Virus record (IMG/VR): IMGVR_UViG_3300018476_000029 | Coordinates: 1-33,030 of that record | DNA from: a virus | Reading direction: 5' to 3' (one strand) | DNA length: 33,030 nt | In this document: piece after piece, positions 1 to 6,012 of the stretch | How the letters are laid out: each line of letters opens with the position of its first letter | How positions within the stretch are numbered: position 1 is the stretch's first letter | Translations under genes and position numbers: made by a program | The notes under the pieces: model-generated | The model's input: only the letters and a program-made list of their open reading frames with translations | Told to the model about the DNA's origin: nothing | The model's database searches: none

Positions 1-70
1 CCCAAGGGTAACGACCAGATCTACGAAGAATTCCGTAATGCGCAAGCCAAACACTTTCATCCATGAGCAT
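1..70 (-). CDS. Partial gene (N-terminal 23 codons), conserved phage protein
   Basis: Only the first 23 codons lie in the window; the gene runs off the left edge. The start ATG at 70 overlaps the TAA of the nuclease gene before it (TAATG); a second in-frame ATG sits at 64. The N-terminus contains LAHYGILRRSGRYPW. I recall this HYG-x-x-RRSGRYPWGSG opening from a group of actinophage proteins that often continue into a helix-turn-helix region, but nothing past the opening can be seen here. The function is therefore left open. Its position after two nucleases suggests it belongs to the same early operon. Confidence 0.6.
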   Translation of the reverse strand, partial: MLMDESVWLAHYGILRRSGRYPW

Positions 71-627
71 TACAGTGCCTCCTCCCTGATCGCATTGATT
101 CGCTTATCGAAGACCACAATCCTATCAATGATGTGATAGATGTGATCCGCATCTGCAGGCTCGACAACTACTTCGTCGTTCTGATAGATGCGAAGCTCAG
201 TCTTGATGTCGAACGGTTTGTATCGATACTCGAGACAGAACAAAGCAGCATAGACATAAAGCTGCTCTATGGAAGCTGGCACTCGACCAGTCTTTAGGTC
301 ATGAATCCTCAGGAGATTCCTGTTGAACTTGATTGCGTCCGGTGAGCCGTAACAGTTGTTGGAATAATACAACGTCTGCTCAGTTGCCATCTTGTATCCA
401 ATGGCGTCGTTGACGTACAAGTTCAACGTCTTAGTGCTAGACGGGAGTTTAACACCAAGACGGATCAAGTCATGAGCTAAAGCATGAAGTTCTGTACCAC
501 GCCTAGCGGCCATAGACGCGTAGAACATCTGGTCGAGCTTGTCCTCGCCATAGTTAACCCAACTATGATTACTAGGACTGAGAAACGCGTGAGTCCCGGT
601 TAAGTTGGAATGCGAGTTGAAGCGCAA
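70..627 (-). CDS. Cas4/RecB-like PD-(D/E)XK exonuclease, TTG start
   Basis: A 185-residue protein with the layout of the Cas4/RecB-like nuclease superfamily. Seen in order: RGTELH near residue 43, GSPDAI near 94 (motif II Asp), HDLKTG near 109 (Asp then Lys, motif III) and QLYVYAAL near 122 (motif IV Gln-Tyr). Family members cut or resect DNA ends with a metal ion; in phages they usually act in replication or recombination. I place the start at the TTG at 627 because AGGAGG (634-639) lies exactly 6 bases upstream, while the upstream ATGs at 669 and 645 have no comparable site and lie inside the previous gene. With this start it overlaps the VRR-NUC gene by 56 bases. I see none of the cysteines that bind the iron-sulfur cluster in true Cas4, so 'Cas4-like' refers to the nuclease core only. 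Confidence 0.8.
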   Translation of the reverse strand: MRFNSHSNLTGTHAFLSPSNHSWVNYGEDKLDQMFYASMAARRGTELHALAHDLIRLGVKLPSSTKTLNLYVNDAIGYKMATEQTLYYSNNCYGSPDAIKFNRNLLRIHDLKTGRVPASIEQLYVYAALFCLEYRYKPFDIKTELRIYQNDEVVVEPADADHIYHIIDRIVVFDKRINAIREEAL

Positions 628-889
628 GGAACACCTCCTGCTCATTCTCAGGGTAGATGAATGCGGCAAACGACATTTGATTCAGCTGATCCACGTAGTA
701 CTCTTGGTTCGGCTGTTGGTCTGCGTTTGCACTAGCTTTCACTTCCAGCATGGCCCAGTGGTTCTCGTAAAGAAGAATCAGATCCGGAACGCCTTGCATA
801 TAGCTCGAGTCGTTCTTCAGGATCACACAGCCTGGGAACATGCGACGGAGCTTCTTAATGAGTTGCGCTTGGTATCTGCGCTCTAACAT
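572..889 (-). CDS. VRR-NUC domain nuclease
   Basis: A 105-residue protein that is essentially one VRR-NUC domain, the compact PD-(D/E)XK fold found in phage nucleases and at the C-terminus of FAN1. Residues 33-37 read GVPDL (metal-binding Asp) and 49-51 read EVK (Glu and Lys of the active site), followed by a Gln-rich helix (QQPNQEYY.DQLNQ) typical of the family. Such proteins may resolve branched DNA or nick it. The ATG at 889 has GGAG 7-8 bases upstream. A promoter-like sequence lies just before it at 935-964. The gene's 3' end contains the ribosome site and TTG start of the Cas4-like nuclease, so the two nucleases are translationally linked. Confidence 0.85.
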   Translation of the reverse strand: MLERRYQAQLIKKLRRMFPGCVILKNDSSYMQGVPDLILLYENHWAMLEVKASANADQQPNQEYYVDQLNQMSFAAFIYPENEQEVFLALQLAFQLNRDSRVSQS

Positions 890-934
890 AATAGGCTCCG
901 TTCATAAAAACAGGAAGCTTATCTTATCCCTTCT

Positions 935-969
935 ATTATAGCATGCGTTTATCACGCGTGTTAGTATAG
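935..969 (-). promoter_or_regulatory. Candidate promoter for the nuclease operon with an overlapping half-operator
   Basis: On the minus strand a perfect -10 TATAAT (935-940) follows a -35-like CTAACA (959-964) after an 18-base spacer. The nonamer CTATACTAA (961-969) overlaps the -35. The same nonamer is one arm of the perfect palindrome at 1570-1587. This suggests one regulator acts at both sites; the promoter itself is inferred. Confidence 0.5.
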
Positions 970-972
970 GTT

Positions 973-1497
973 TTAGTTTCTAAATACGACATTGAACCTT
1001 TGCAGGGTTGGCCACACTAGCTTGCGTGCTTCGTCTTGTGTGGTGGCTGCGTTGATGATGTCCTTGAGCAGAAGACCGTATTTCATCGATGCTTGCTTCG
1101 CAGTGAGAGTCAGACCGGGAGGAGAGACACGAACAACAGATCGCTCTCCGTTGAAGACTTCCTCGAACTGTTTGTGGAATTCGATGGCAAACCAACGTGG
1201 ACGCCACATCAGGTTATGGGCAGCGCAATCTGTCCTGTCTCCGTTCAAATGAATGGGTGTAGTGAACGTCTCCTTCTCTGGTGCGGGAAGAAAGATTTCA
1301 GCTACCAGAACAGGCAACGACTTATTAAACTGCTTGCCCTGTCGACTGAACGCTACGTAAGGAGTATTGTTCTTGTTGACGAAGATACTAAGAACGCGCT
1401 TAGTGCGACAGTTACGAACTGTTCCGGCGTTACTCACCTCGTATCCGGGGAACTCATCGATGAGGCGCCATTCTCGTCCAACCATCTCGGTTATCAT
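973..1497 (-). CDS. HNH homing-type endonuclease with NUMOD4 domain
   Basis: A 174-residue protein. Residues about 7-38 form a NUMOD4 DNA-binding domain (REWRLIDEFPGYEVSN.G.VRN). Residues about 60-100 form an HNH_3-type nuclease core with HLNGDRTD (His83) and HNLMW (Asn95). The first histidine of the family pattern (usually VHRLVA) is not obvious: the matching stretch reads LPVLVAEIF. Activity may therefore be altered. These free-standing endonucleases cut related genomes lacking the gene and spread by repair. The ATG at 1497 has AAGGAAGG 6 bases upstream. Similar sequence elements lie on both sides (933-969 and 1556-1587), which could reflect insertion into a duplicated control region. Confidence 0.8.
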   Translation of the reverse strand: MITEMVGREWRLIDEFPGYEVSNAGTVRNCRTKRVLSIFVNKNNTPYVAFSRQGKQFNKSLPVLVAEIFLPAPEKETFTTPIHLNGDRTDCAAHNLMWRPRWFAIEFHKQFEEVFNGERSVVRVSPPGLTLTAKQASMKYGLLLKDIINAATTQDEARKLVWPTLQRFNVVFRN

Positions 1498-1569
1498 CGA
1501 AAACCTTCCTTGAAAGTGGATCTGTCAAATGTCAAAAAAAACGCCAAAAACTTTTCTATAATAGCGTAC

Positions 1570-1587
1570 TTAGTATAGCTATACTAA
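1570..1587. promoter_or_regulatory. Perfect 18-bp palindrome, candidate operator
   Basis: TTAGTATAGCTATACTAA equals its own reverse complement. A TATTAT -10-like hexamer lies 6 bases beyond it on the minus strand (1558-1563), so a bound protein would cover the promoter of the HNH gene. One arm recurs at 961-969 beside the nuclease-operon promoter. Confidence 0.55.
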
Positions 1588-1658
1588 CTTGAGTTCTCTA
1601 GAGGGTTTATGTGTGAGACGTTTTTGGCAGCGTTTTTGACAAGAATATAGTAACACCA

Positions 1659-1680
1659 ATTAGGACAAGATAGTCCTAAT
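1659..1680. repeat. Inverted repeat ATTAGGAC-6-GTCCTAAT
   Basis: Two perfect 8-base arms (1659-1666 and 1673-1680) are separated by AAGATA. No T-run follows on either strand, so a second operator or an origin element is more likely than a terminator. Confidence 0.45.
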
Positions 1681-1706
1681 CCTCTGTCAAATCTGTTTTC
1701 ACTTTT

Positions 1707-2873
1707 TTAAGCACTAAAAAAATCTCGCTCGTTAAAAGAGCGTTTTTCCACTAGTGCTTTGCGCACTGCAAAATCTATGACAGAATTTGACAGAAGGCTA
1801 TAGTAGTATAGGTCCTTGTATGGGGTATTTAACCTATCGATCCTACCATGTGCCTGATGCCACAATTTGTAACTGTAGGTTAAAGAGTAGAACGCCATCG
1901 TATTTGTGGTGATGCAGTTCCATCCTTCAGCCCCAGCGGCGTACTGAACAAGATAAACCCACTCATTCGTTGTAGGGAGGGGTTCGTGCTTGTGCCCATT
2001 CCATTCCGCTACTAAAGTGGTACTGGCAAGCGATCGAAGGGCGTCCAGCTCGTAGTCGAAATTGTAGTAGACAATAAGCATAGGATTCTTCAACGTCAAA
2101 TTTCGGATTGTCTCCAAGCGTGAGGGGGAAGAGTTGACAACTCTCCTCATCACCCCGAAGAACTCGGCGACATCCTTCAGGGGCCTTTCCTCGAAGACGT
2201 TCCAACGCTTTTTCACCACCTTTTCCAGTAGCGCTTCGTCGTAGTCGACCTTGATGTTCTCGCTATGCCTTACGGTGTGACGCTTCATCGGCATCTCCAC
2301 GAGCAAGGAATTCCTGTACTTCGCGAGAACACCGGTACCAACAAAGCGATCGATCTTCGGGAACTTCACGTAGGGAACGTAGACGATATGCTCTCGCGAG
2401 AACTCGGACTTGTTCTTGAAGAAACCGTTCGCGATGAATACCGGAACGTAGTCCAACCAAGTATCCCCTGGCGTCGCGGATAAAAGGATCCAGTGGTTCT
2501 TCTTTGCTATCTTCAGGAACGATTTCGTCCATTTCCCGCTCCCTACGAGTCGTTGTTCGTCGAGGATGAAGAAGGCTCCGTGGACGTTGTTGTACTTGGC
2601 GATGTTGTTCCACGAGTCGACAGTGAGTAACCCAGCGACACTTCCTCCTTGCTCCTTCCCGACTCCGAACTTGGCGAACTCTCCCTCCCAGTCGAGGCTG
2701 TCTCGCTTTTTGGCTGTGGTGATGACGTAGACATCGCGGGGGGCTTCTTTTTCGATGTAGTAGGTTGCCGCCGTGAGCGACTTGCCGGTCCCAACTCCAC
2801 CCCAGAGGATCTTACCGTTGGAGAGTTTGTTGACCGCGTCTCGTTGGTGTGGATATAGGGCCATGGGTCCCAC
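1707..2873 (-). CDS. SF2 (DEAD/SNF2-like) DNA helicase
   Basis: A 388-residue ATPase with superfamily 2 motifs in order: Walker A GGVGTGKS (25-32), Walker B LDEQ (104-107, with Gln where DEAD/DEAH has Ala), motif III SATP (132-135), motif V-like AAGAEGWNC (312-320) and motif [10 protein letters not shown] (340-347) with its arginines. [11 protein letters not shown]-motif-like opening precedes Walker A. It should unwind or translocate on DNA during replication or recombination. The GTG at 2873 has AAGGAGG 7 bases upstream; an ATG at 2864 is too far from that site. A well-initiated short frame overlaps the start (2862-2944) and may be a displaced N-terminus (see that entry). Confidence 0.85.
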   Translation of the reverse strand: MGPMALYPHQRDAVNKLSNGKILWGGVGTGKSLTAATYYIEKEAPRDVYVITTAKKRDSLDWEGEFAKFGVGKEQGGSVAGLLTVDSWNNIAKYNNVHGAFFILDEQRLVGSGKWTKSFLKIAKKNHWILLSATPGDTWLDYVPVFIANGFFKNKSEFSREHIVYVPYVKFPKIDRFVGTGVLAKYRNSLLVEMPMKRHTVRHSENIKVDYDEALLEKVVKKRWNVFEERPLKDVAEFFGVMRRVVNSSPSRLETIRNLTLKNPMLIVYYNFDYELDALRSLASTTLVAEWNGHKHEPLPTTNEWVYLVQYAAGAEGWNCITTNTMAFYSLTYSYKLWHQAHGRIDRLNTPYKDLYYYSLLSNSVIDFAVRKALVEKRSFNERDFFSA

Positions 2874-2944
2874 GATGGTTCCTCCTTCCAGACAGGGGGT
2901 GTTCCAAGGTCACGACAGACCTCTTCATAGATTGACAGTCTCAT
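2862..2944 (-). other. Overlapping frame that may be the displaced helicase N-terminus
   Basis: A frame starts at ATG 2944 with AAGGAG 5 bases upstream and an ATGA overlap with the DUF3310 gene. It opens [15 protein letters not shown] and reaches PSWDPW. Beyond about 2862 the frame continues to 2543, but there it is low-complexity Ser/Thr/Arg/Pro sequence, typical of a wrong frame. A -1 shift at the TGG codon would give [16 protein letters not shown] and join the helicase exactly at its Q-motif. This may be a one-base deletion, a sequencing error, a programmed shift, or a 5' leader peptide. The helicase keeps its own GTG start and ribosome site, so it can be made without the shift. Confidence 0.45.
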
Positions 2945-3225
2945 TTCTTCTCCTTAGCCTTTGTTAGACGCTCGATCTCCTTGGTGATGTACCACCTAGC
3001 CTTTTCTAGGTCCTCCAGCTCCTTCTCAGGGGCCTTAAAACCCGCCCTGCAGATGTACTTCACTGCGTTGCCGCGGCAGAAATTCATGTGTTGCGTGATC
3101 TGGATAACCTCTACGCCAGGATACTGGTTGTAGTGGGCTGGGTGATCGATGACCTTCTCTAGTTCGGTTGCGTTCCGCTTCACCACAAGACCAGAAGGAA
3201 GCATCATCGCGTCTGGGTCCTGCAT
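2941..3225 (-). CDS. DUF3310 family protein
   Basis: A 94-residue protein matching the DUF3310 (SaV-like) family across residues about 25-88. Seen are IDHPAHYNQYPGVEVIQIT, then NFCRGNAVKYICRAG, then EKELEDLEKARWYI. Members are common in phages and are sometimes labelled nucleotide kinase, but no P-loop is present here. Biochemical function is unknown to me. The ATG at 3225 has GGAGGA 3 bases upstream. The gene follows a strong terminator (3236-3270) and overlaps the next frame by ATGA, so it either has its own weak promoter or is expressed by read-through. Confidence 0.8.
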   Translation of the reverse strand: MQDPDAMMLPSGLVVKRNATELEKVIDHPAHYNQYPGVEVIQITQHMNFCRGNAVKYICRAGFKAPEKELEDLEKARWYITKEIERLTKAKEKK

Positions 3226-3235
3226 GTCTCCTCCA

Positions 3236-3270
3236 AAAAGAAAAAACAGAGCACCTGTTAGGGCACTCTG
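3236..3270 (-). terminator. Rho-independent terminator
   Basis: On the minus strand CAGAGTGCC (3262-3270) pairs with GGTGCTCTG (3247-3255) around a 6-base loop. There are two G-U pairs, and TTTTTTCTTTTT follows. It ends the transcript carrying 3280-3540. Confidence 0.8.
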
Positions 3271-3279
3271 CTTTTGAGG

Positions 3280-3540
3280 TTACTTTCGTAGGTCCTTATC
3301 GATCTTATCGAAGAGTTCTGCTTGGGCAGCATCATGCAGCATGGTCAAACGACCGATCACAATTGCTTGAGTAGTGTCAGATGCCCAGGGGTGCTCCTGC
3401 ACAACCAAGAGGATCGTCTTGTAGAAGACGACGTTGGCGTACAGGGACTCCTGTAGCAGTCCGCACTGCCTGAAGAATTCTGGACGATAGTCTTCGAATG
3501 CCTGCATGGCTTGGGCAGCTAGCTCCTGATGGCGATCCAT
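3280..3540 (-). CDS. Small conserved-type phage protein, unknown function
   Basis: An 86-residue, probably helical soluble protein (MDRHQELAAQAMQAFEDYR at the start). I recognise no domain, and there is no signal or membrane segment. It is the only gene between a copy of the repeated promoter-leader element (3546-3590) and a strong terminator (3236-3270), so it appears to be its own transcription unit. The ATG at 3540 has AAAGGA, part of the conserved leader, 5 bases upstream. The isolated, dedicated promoter suggests a protein made early or in large amount; that is inference. Confidence 0.75.
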   Translation of the reverse strand: MDRHQELAAQAMQAFEDYRPEFFRQCGLLQESLYANVVFYKTILLVVQEHPWASDTTQAIVIGRLTMLHDAAQAELFDKIDKDLRK

Positions 3541-3545
3541 GACGG

Positions 3546-3590
3546 TCCTTTCGTAGGGGTCTCATCATAGGCGATGTTTTCCCTGCGACC
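3546..3590 (-). promoter_or_regulatory. Repeated promoter-leader element, copy 1
   Basis: On the minus strand: GTCGCAGGGAAAACATC, a -10 TATGAT (3564-3569), then GAGACCCCTACGAAAGGA, which ends in the ribosome site of 3280-3540. Three related copies lie at 13975-14020, 17179-17224 and 17661-17700. This copy has TATGAT instead of TATAAT. Confidence 0.65.
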
Positions 3591-3607
3591 ACATTGGACA
3601 CTGGCGA

Positions 3608-3645
3608 GGAGAGGCCTAGGATCCCGTTAAGTCCTAGACCCCTCC
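3608..3645 (-). terminator. Strong hairpin upstream of promoter copy 1, possible terminator
   Basis: GGAGGGGTCTAGGA (3632-3645) pairs with TCCTAGGCCTCTCC (3608-3621), a 14-bp stem with two wobble pairs and a 10-base loop. No T-run follows, so termination is uncertain. It isolates the 4.1-kb genes from the next promoter. Confidence 0.45.
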
Positions 3646-3661
3646 CCTATTCAGTTGTGTC

Positions 3662-4066
3662 CTAACCCTTCTCAGGGAGGTCTTCGTTTTCTGCCGGCTT
3701 GTCCCAGGTGAGGATCACGGGAGCTTCTGGCTCCTGGTCAAGCTCTTTGACAAGAGCAGCGTGACCAACCGACAGAGCTTCGTTAGCCTGCATCTCAGCA
3801 GTCTGGAAGTCCAGCTTCAGCTGAGAAGTAGTCTCAGAAACGGGCGAGATGTCATTGAGGGAGTGCTTAGCCCAGAGGAAACAGTCCTCGAGGTAGGTCA
3901 TAGAGACCGACTTCGCACGTCCATCAGGAAGCGCCTTGTCAAGCGCCTCAGCAAACCACTTGAAGTTCTGGCGAACGACAGCGCTCAAGTCCGCGTTAGT
4001 TGGAGAACCGTCCGGGGTCAGCCAGTTCGCACCGAAACGCTTGTTGATCTCGTCCTTACCCAGCAT
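3662..4066 (-). CDS. Acb2/Tad1-hairpin domain protein, probable anti-CBASS cyclic-nucleotide sponge
   Basis: A 134-residue protein whose residues about 8-70 match the Acb2 (Tad1-hairpin, DUF7681) pattern. It has KRFGANWLTPDG, then a helix with VRQNFKWFAEALDKAL, then PDGRAKSVSMTYLEDCFLWA; family members typically read PxxREKSLALTKLEEAxxWAN. Characterised Acb2 proteins form hexamers that bind cyclic di- and trinucleotides and so block CBASS (and related) host defence. Residues 71-134 form an acidic, extra C-terminal tail not present in short Acb2 proteins. The ATG at 4066 has GAAGGAG 5 bases upstream; the longer frame reaching 4189 has no such site. The domain call rests on recalled family patterns; the activity is inferred. 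Confidence 0.65.
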   Translation of the reverse strand: MLGKDEINKRFGANWLTPDGSPTNADLSAVVRQNFKWFAEALDKALPDGRAKSVSMTYLEDCFLWAKHSLNDISPVSETTSQLKLDFQTAEMQANEALSVGHAALVKELDQEPEAPVILTWDKPAENEDLPEKG

Positions 4067-4109
4067 TGCATCTCCTTCAAGACGAAGTGAAGGCTGATAC
4101 CTCCAGGAA

Positions 4110-4140
4110 GGAGCCAGAAACCCTCCCAAGTTCTGGCCCC
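4110..4140 (-). terminator. Hairpin between small genes, weak terminator or leader structure
   Basis: GGGGCCAGAA (4131-4140) pairs with TTCTGGCTCC (4110-4119) with one wobble pair and an 11-base loop. Only TTCC follows. It may reduce read-through or shield the ribosome site of the Acb2-like gene. Confidence 0.35.
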
Positions 4141-4157
4141 AACCTGCAAGAATCGGA

Positions 4158-4289
4158 CTACTTCTCCTTCTTGCGGTGTTTCGGCTCATCGGGCTTAACC
4201 TTGCCCTGCTTCTGAAGCTTCTCTTTCAGCTTCTGATGCTCCTCGAGCTCTTTCTTAGTGGGCTCGTACCTATTCGGATTCGTCGGCAT
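4158..4289 (-). CDS. Small Lys/Glu-rich protein (43 aa)
   Basis: A 43-residue, highly charged protein beginning MPTNPNRYEPTKKELEEH, with a continuous Lys/Glu/Gln helix and a basic tail (KHRKKEK). No known domain is seen. The ATG at 4289 has GGAAGGGA 6 bases upstream and lies inside the last codons of the preceding gene (20-base overlap), a normal arrangement here. The composition suggests a DNA- or protein-binding helix, but function is unknown. Confidence 0.65.
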   Translation of the reverse strand: MPTNPNRYEPTKKELEEHQKLKEKLQKQGKVKPDEPKHRKKEK

Positions 4290-4629
4290 CCACGTTCCCT
4301 TCCTGTGGGATGCTTTCCAGCTTTACGTACCAGGCGTACTGCGAGGACAAGGACATCTTACTCTTAGTGCCATCGTCATAGACAGCGACGAAACGAACGA
4401 GCGGGCTAGAGGCCATCGCGTAAGTCAGCTCAGTGATTGTGCACCAGCGGTTCCACTTCAAGGCCCTGGCAAATCGGGCCTCGTCCATGAAGATGTTTAC
4501 TTCCTCGCGGTGCATGGGGTCCTCGACAAGGACAACCATACCTTCCTTGAGCTTGTTACCGTTTGCCAGAAGATCCTCGGTGTCAGGATCCATTCGATAG
4601 TACTTAGGTACGAGCTTCCAGCTGTCCAT
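4270..4629 (-). CDS. Conserved phage early protein, unknown function
   Basis: A 119-residue soluble protein with mixed alpha/beta composition. It starts MDSWKLVPKYYRMDPDTEDLL and contains LKEGMVVLVEDP, which looks like a beta-strand segment, and ends with an acidic tail (DADESE). No catalytic motif is evident. The ATG at 4629 has GGAAGG 8 bases upstream; that site lies partly within a small hairpin (GACC-ATGGAA-GGTC), which could slow initiation. It is followed by the overlapping 43-codon gene. I do not recognise the family. Confidence 0.7.
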   Translation of the reverse strand: MDSWKLVPKYYRMDPDTEDLLANGNKLKEGMVVLVEDPMHREEVNIFMDEARFARALKWNRWCTITELTYAMASSPLVRFVAVYDDGTKSKMSLSSQYAWYVKLESIPQEGNVDADESE

Positions 4630-4667
4630 AATAGCGACCTTCCATGGTCATAATAGAACAGGATTTG

Positions 4668-4988
4668 TTAGCCTAGAACCTGAGCCCAGGCCTCTTCGTT
4701 GCTCTCGTTCACCTCAAGGAACACAGCGAGGAATGCGAGATGGGTGTAGATCTTGCAGCCGCTCTCTGACTTAAGCACCCAGTCACCCGGGAAAGCCTGA
4801 GTCTGACGGTTGTTGCTGGCTCGGATCACGTTCACACGAATGAACGAGATAGGCTTAGTGACAGGGTTCTTAGCGGCGATTAGCTCAATTCGTCCGCCGC
4901 ACCAGTCAGCCACCTCCTGCATGTTAGACTGAGTGACAAGCACCGCGTCCACAAACATCGGCTTCCTGACAAACTTCTGGACCTTCAC
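4668..4988 (-). CDS. Conserved phage protein of unknown function (106 aa)
   Basis: A 106-residue protein of a type common in phages of Gram-positive bacteria. It has an opening strand KVQKFVRKPMFVDAVLVT, then EVADWCGG, and later PGDWVLKSE..CKIYTHLAF..VF. The pattern suggests a small beta-rich domain. No enzymatic residues can be named. The start is a GTG at 4988 that overlaps the TGA of the membrane protein gene before it (GTGA), so translation is probably coupled. Confidence 0.7.
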   Translation of the reverse strand: MKVQKFVRKPMFVDAVLVTQSNMQEVADWCGGRIELIAAKNPVTKPISFIRVNVIRASNNRQTQAFPGDWVLKSESGCKIYTHLAFLAVFLEVNESNEEAWAQVLG

Positions 4989-5128
4989 TTGTCGTCCCTC
5001 TTATCGCAGGCCTCAACCGACCCGCGGTCAAGGCACTCTTGGGCGCTCTGGATCTTGTTCTTGAACACGCCGAATAGGCATGCAAGACCGATCAAGAGGA
5101 GTAGATAATACAGACCCTTACGAGCCAT
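4985..5128 (-). CDS. Small single-pass membrane protein (47 aa)
   Basis: A 47-residue protein: MARKG, then a hydrophobic stretch YYLLLLIGLACLFGVF (residues 7-22), then a charged tail with two cysteines (C33, C42). It is probably a single-pass membrane peptide or a lipoprotein-like anchor. The ATG at 5128 overlaps the end of the preceding 50-codon gene by 11 bases. Its ribosome site is weak, so coupling is likely. Overlap with both neighbours supports a real gene. Function unknown. Confidence 0.6.
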   Translation of the reverse strand: MARKGLYYLLLLIGLACLFGVFKNKIQSAQECLDRGSVEACDKRDDK

Positions 5129-5270
5129 TGCGCTTGGGCTTCTCATCAGAGGCAATGACACCCTCGTCGAAAAGCTCATTGGTGGCGTCCTGAGCCTTCT
5201 GGTCGTTCATCCCGTGCCGTCGCAGCACGCTGTAAGCGCGGTGCCAACGGTTCCCGTCCTTGCGTGGCAT
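5118..5270 (-). CDS. Small protein (50 aa), unknown function
   Basis: A 50-residue soluble protein beginning MPRKDGNRWHRAYSVLRRHG, with an acidic middle and a basic end (KPKRNGS). No domain recognised. The ATG at 5270 overlaps the TAA of the preceding gene (TAATG) and the stop overlaps the start region of the next gene, so it fits the chain of overlapping early genes. The basic N-terminal half could contact nucleic acid; this is only a guess from composition. Confidence 0.6.
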   Translation of the reverse strand: MPRKDGNRWHRAYSVLRRHGMNDQKAQDATNELFDEGVIASDEKPKRNGS

Positions 5271-5485
5271 TACTTCGGACGCTCCGTTACTGAGTGGTCG
5301 ACAGGACAGCTAGACGTACTGACGTAGTCCACCTCAATCTCGTCTTCGTCCACCGTGTATGCCGACACGTTAATTTCGCTGAAGTTGATAGCCATGTCGG
5401 ACGCCAACCTAGTCACAGCACGAACGGCATTCGCTTGTGTGTCTCGAGTTTCCGTCATGATTGTGAGTGACACGCCGTATTTCAT
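5270..5485 (-). CDS. Small early protein (71 aa), unknown function
   Basis: A 71-residue protein with alternating strand and helix character: MKYGVSLTIMTETRDTQANA, then a helix, then NVSAYTVDEDEIEVDYVS. It resembles a compact alpha/beta fold, but I cannot name the family. The ATG at 5485 overlaps the TGA of the candidate ssDNA-binding gene by ATGA; an earlier GTG/ATG at 5509 has no better ribosome site. It is co-transcribed with the replication genes. Confidence 0.65.
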   Translation of the reverse strand: MKYGVSLTIMTETRDTQANAVRAVTRLASDMAINFSEINVSAYTVDEDEIEVDYVSTSSCPVDHSVTERPK

Positions 5486-6012
5486 GACTCGATCGCCCTC
5501 GGCTCCCAATCAACGACCTCTCCGTCGACATAGTCCATAGAGGCACCGATCTCGGGGATGTCTGCGTACTTGAGCTCGAACTCGTCTTCCTTGATGGTAA
5601 CGTACATCAACTTGAGGTAGGCAGAGATGCCGGTCTCCCCCTTGATCGTCCAGTGGTAAGGACGCACCACAAGGTCCACGCTTGCGATCTCAGGAAGGTC
5701 AAGCAGTTCGACAAGGTCCTCCGTAAGCTCGGTACGACCCTTCGAAGTGACCATAACGATCTTCGGCGGACGAGACTTAGCCGAGTACTTGACATTGACC
5801 TTGATGTACAGAAGGTCGGGGTCTCCTTCGTCCCTAGACACGCGACGCTTGACGTTCCAGCCGTCCTGCACCAATTCCTCAGCAAGCTCCTCACCGAGAG
5901 CAAGACAGAAGTTTCGATCCCCAAGACGGTTGTAGTCAGTCTCTCGTCCAGTAAAGTTTCGGAACAGGATGCGGGCACCCTCCATCCGAAGCTCGCCGTC
6001 ATTCTGCGGCAT
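5482..6012 (-). CDS. Candidate ssDNA-binding protein (conserved phage replication-associated protein)
   Basis: A 176-residue protein of a family widespread in phages of actinobacteria. Seen are RMEGARILFRNFTGRE, then GDRNFCLALGEE, DGWNVKRR, RPPKIVMVTSKGRTEL and KGETGISAYLKLMYVTI, ending in an acidic tail after KYADI. Relatives are often annotated as ssDNA-binding proteins with an OB-fold resembling phage Enc34-type SSB. An acidic C-terminus is usual for SSBs and is seen here. Its place a few genes after the polymerase supports a replication role. The ATG at 6012 has AAGGAA 8-9 bases upstream. The SSB call is from recalled annotation, not a visible catalytic motif. Confidence 0.6.
   Translation of the reverse strand: MPQNDGELRMEGARILFRNFTGRETDYNRLGDRNFCLALGEELAEELVQDGWNVKRRVSRDEGDPDLLYIKVNVKYSAKSRPPKIVMVTSKGRTELTEDLVELLDLPEIASVDLVVRPYHWTIKGETGISAYLKLMYVTIKEDEFELKYADIPEIGASMDYVDGEVVDWEPRAIES

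Larger units (their letters stand above)
1498..1706. other. AT-rich, palindrome-rich intergenic region: candidate origin or control region
   Basis: No gene is seen in these 209 bases, a long gap for this genome. The region is visibly AT-rich. It holds a perfect 18-base palindrome (1570-1587), imperfect 21-base inverted arms on each side of it (1530-1550 and 1621-1641, 17 of 21 matching), a second inverted repeat (1659-1680) and two direct copies of CTGTCAAAT (1522-1530 and 1683-1691). It sits just after the helicase gene and before the HNH gene. Clustered repeats with AT-rich DNA are typical of replication origins or multi-site operators; the role is inferred. Confidence 0.45.

Noticed and set aside
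1036-1578. Plus-strand open frame (180 codons) opposite the HNH gene
   Set aside because: No domain; the opposite strand encodes a recognisable NUMOD4-HNH protein with a good ribosome site.
1707-1811. Further TTTGACAG and AGTATAG copies at 1784-1811 as operators
   Set aside because: They lie within the helicase coding end and are short enough to occur by chance in AT-rich sequence.
2543-2861. Continuation of the 2944 frame as a 133-residue protein
   Set aside because: Beyond the first 28 codons the frame is Ser/Thr/Arg/Pro-rich and overlaps the helicase core, typical of a wrong frame.
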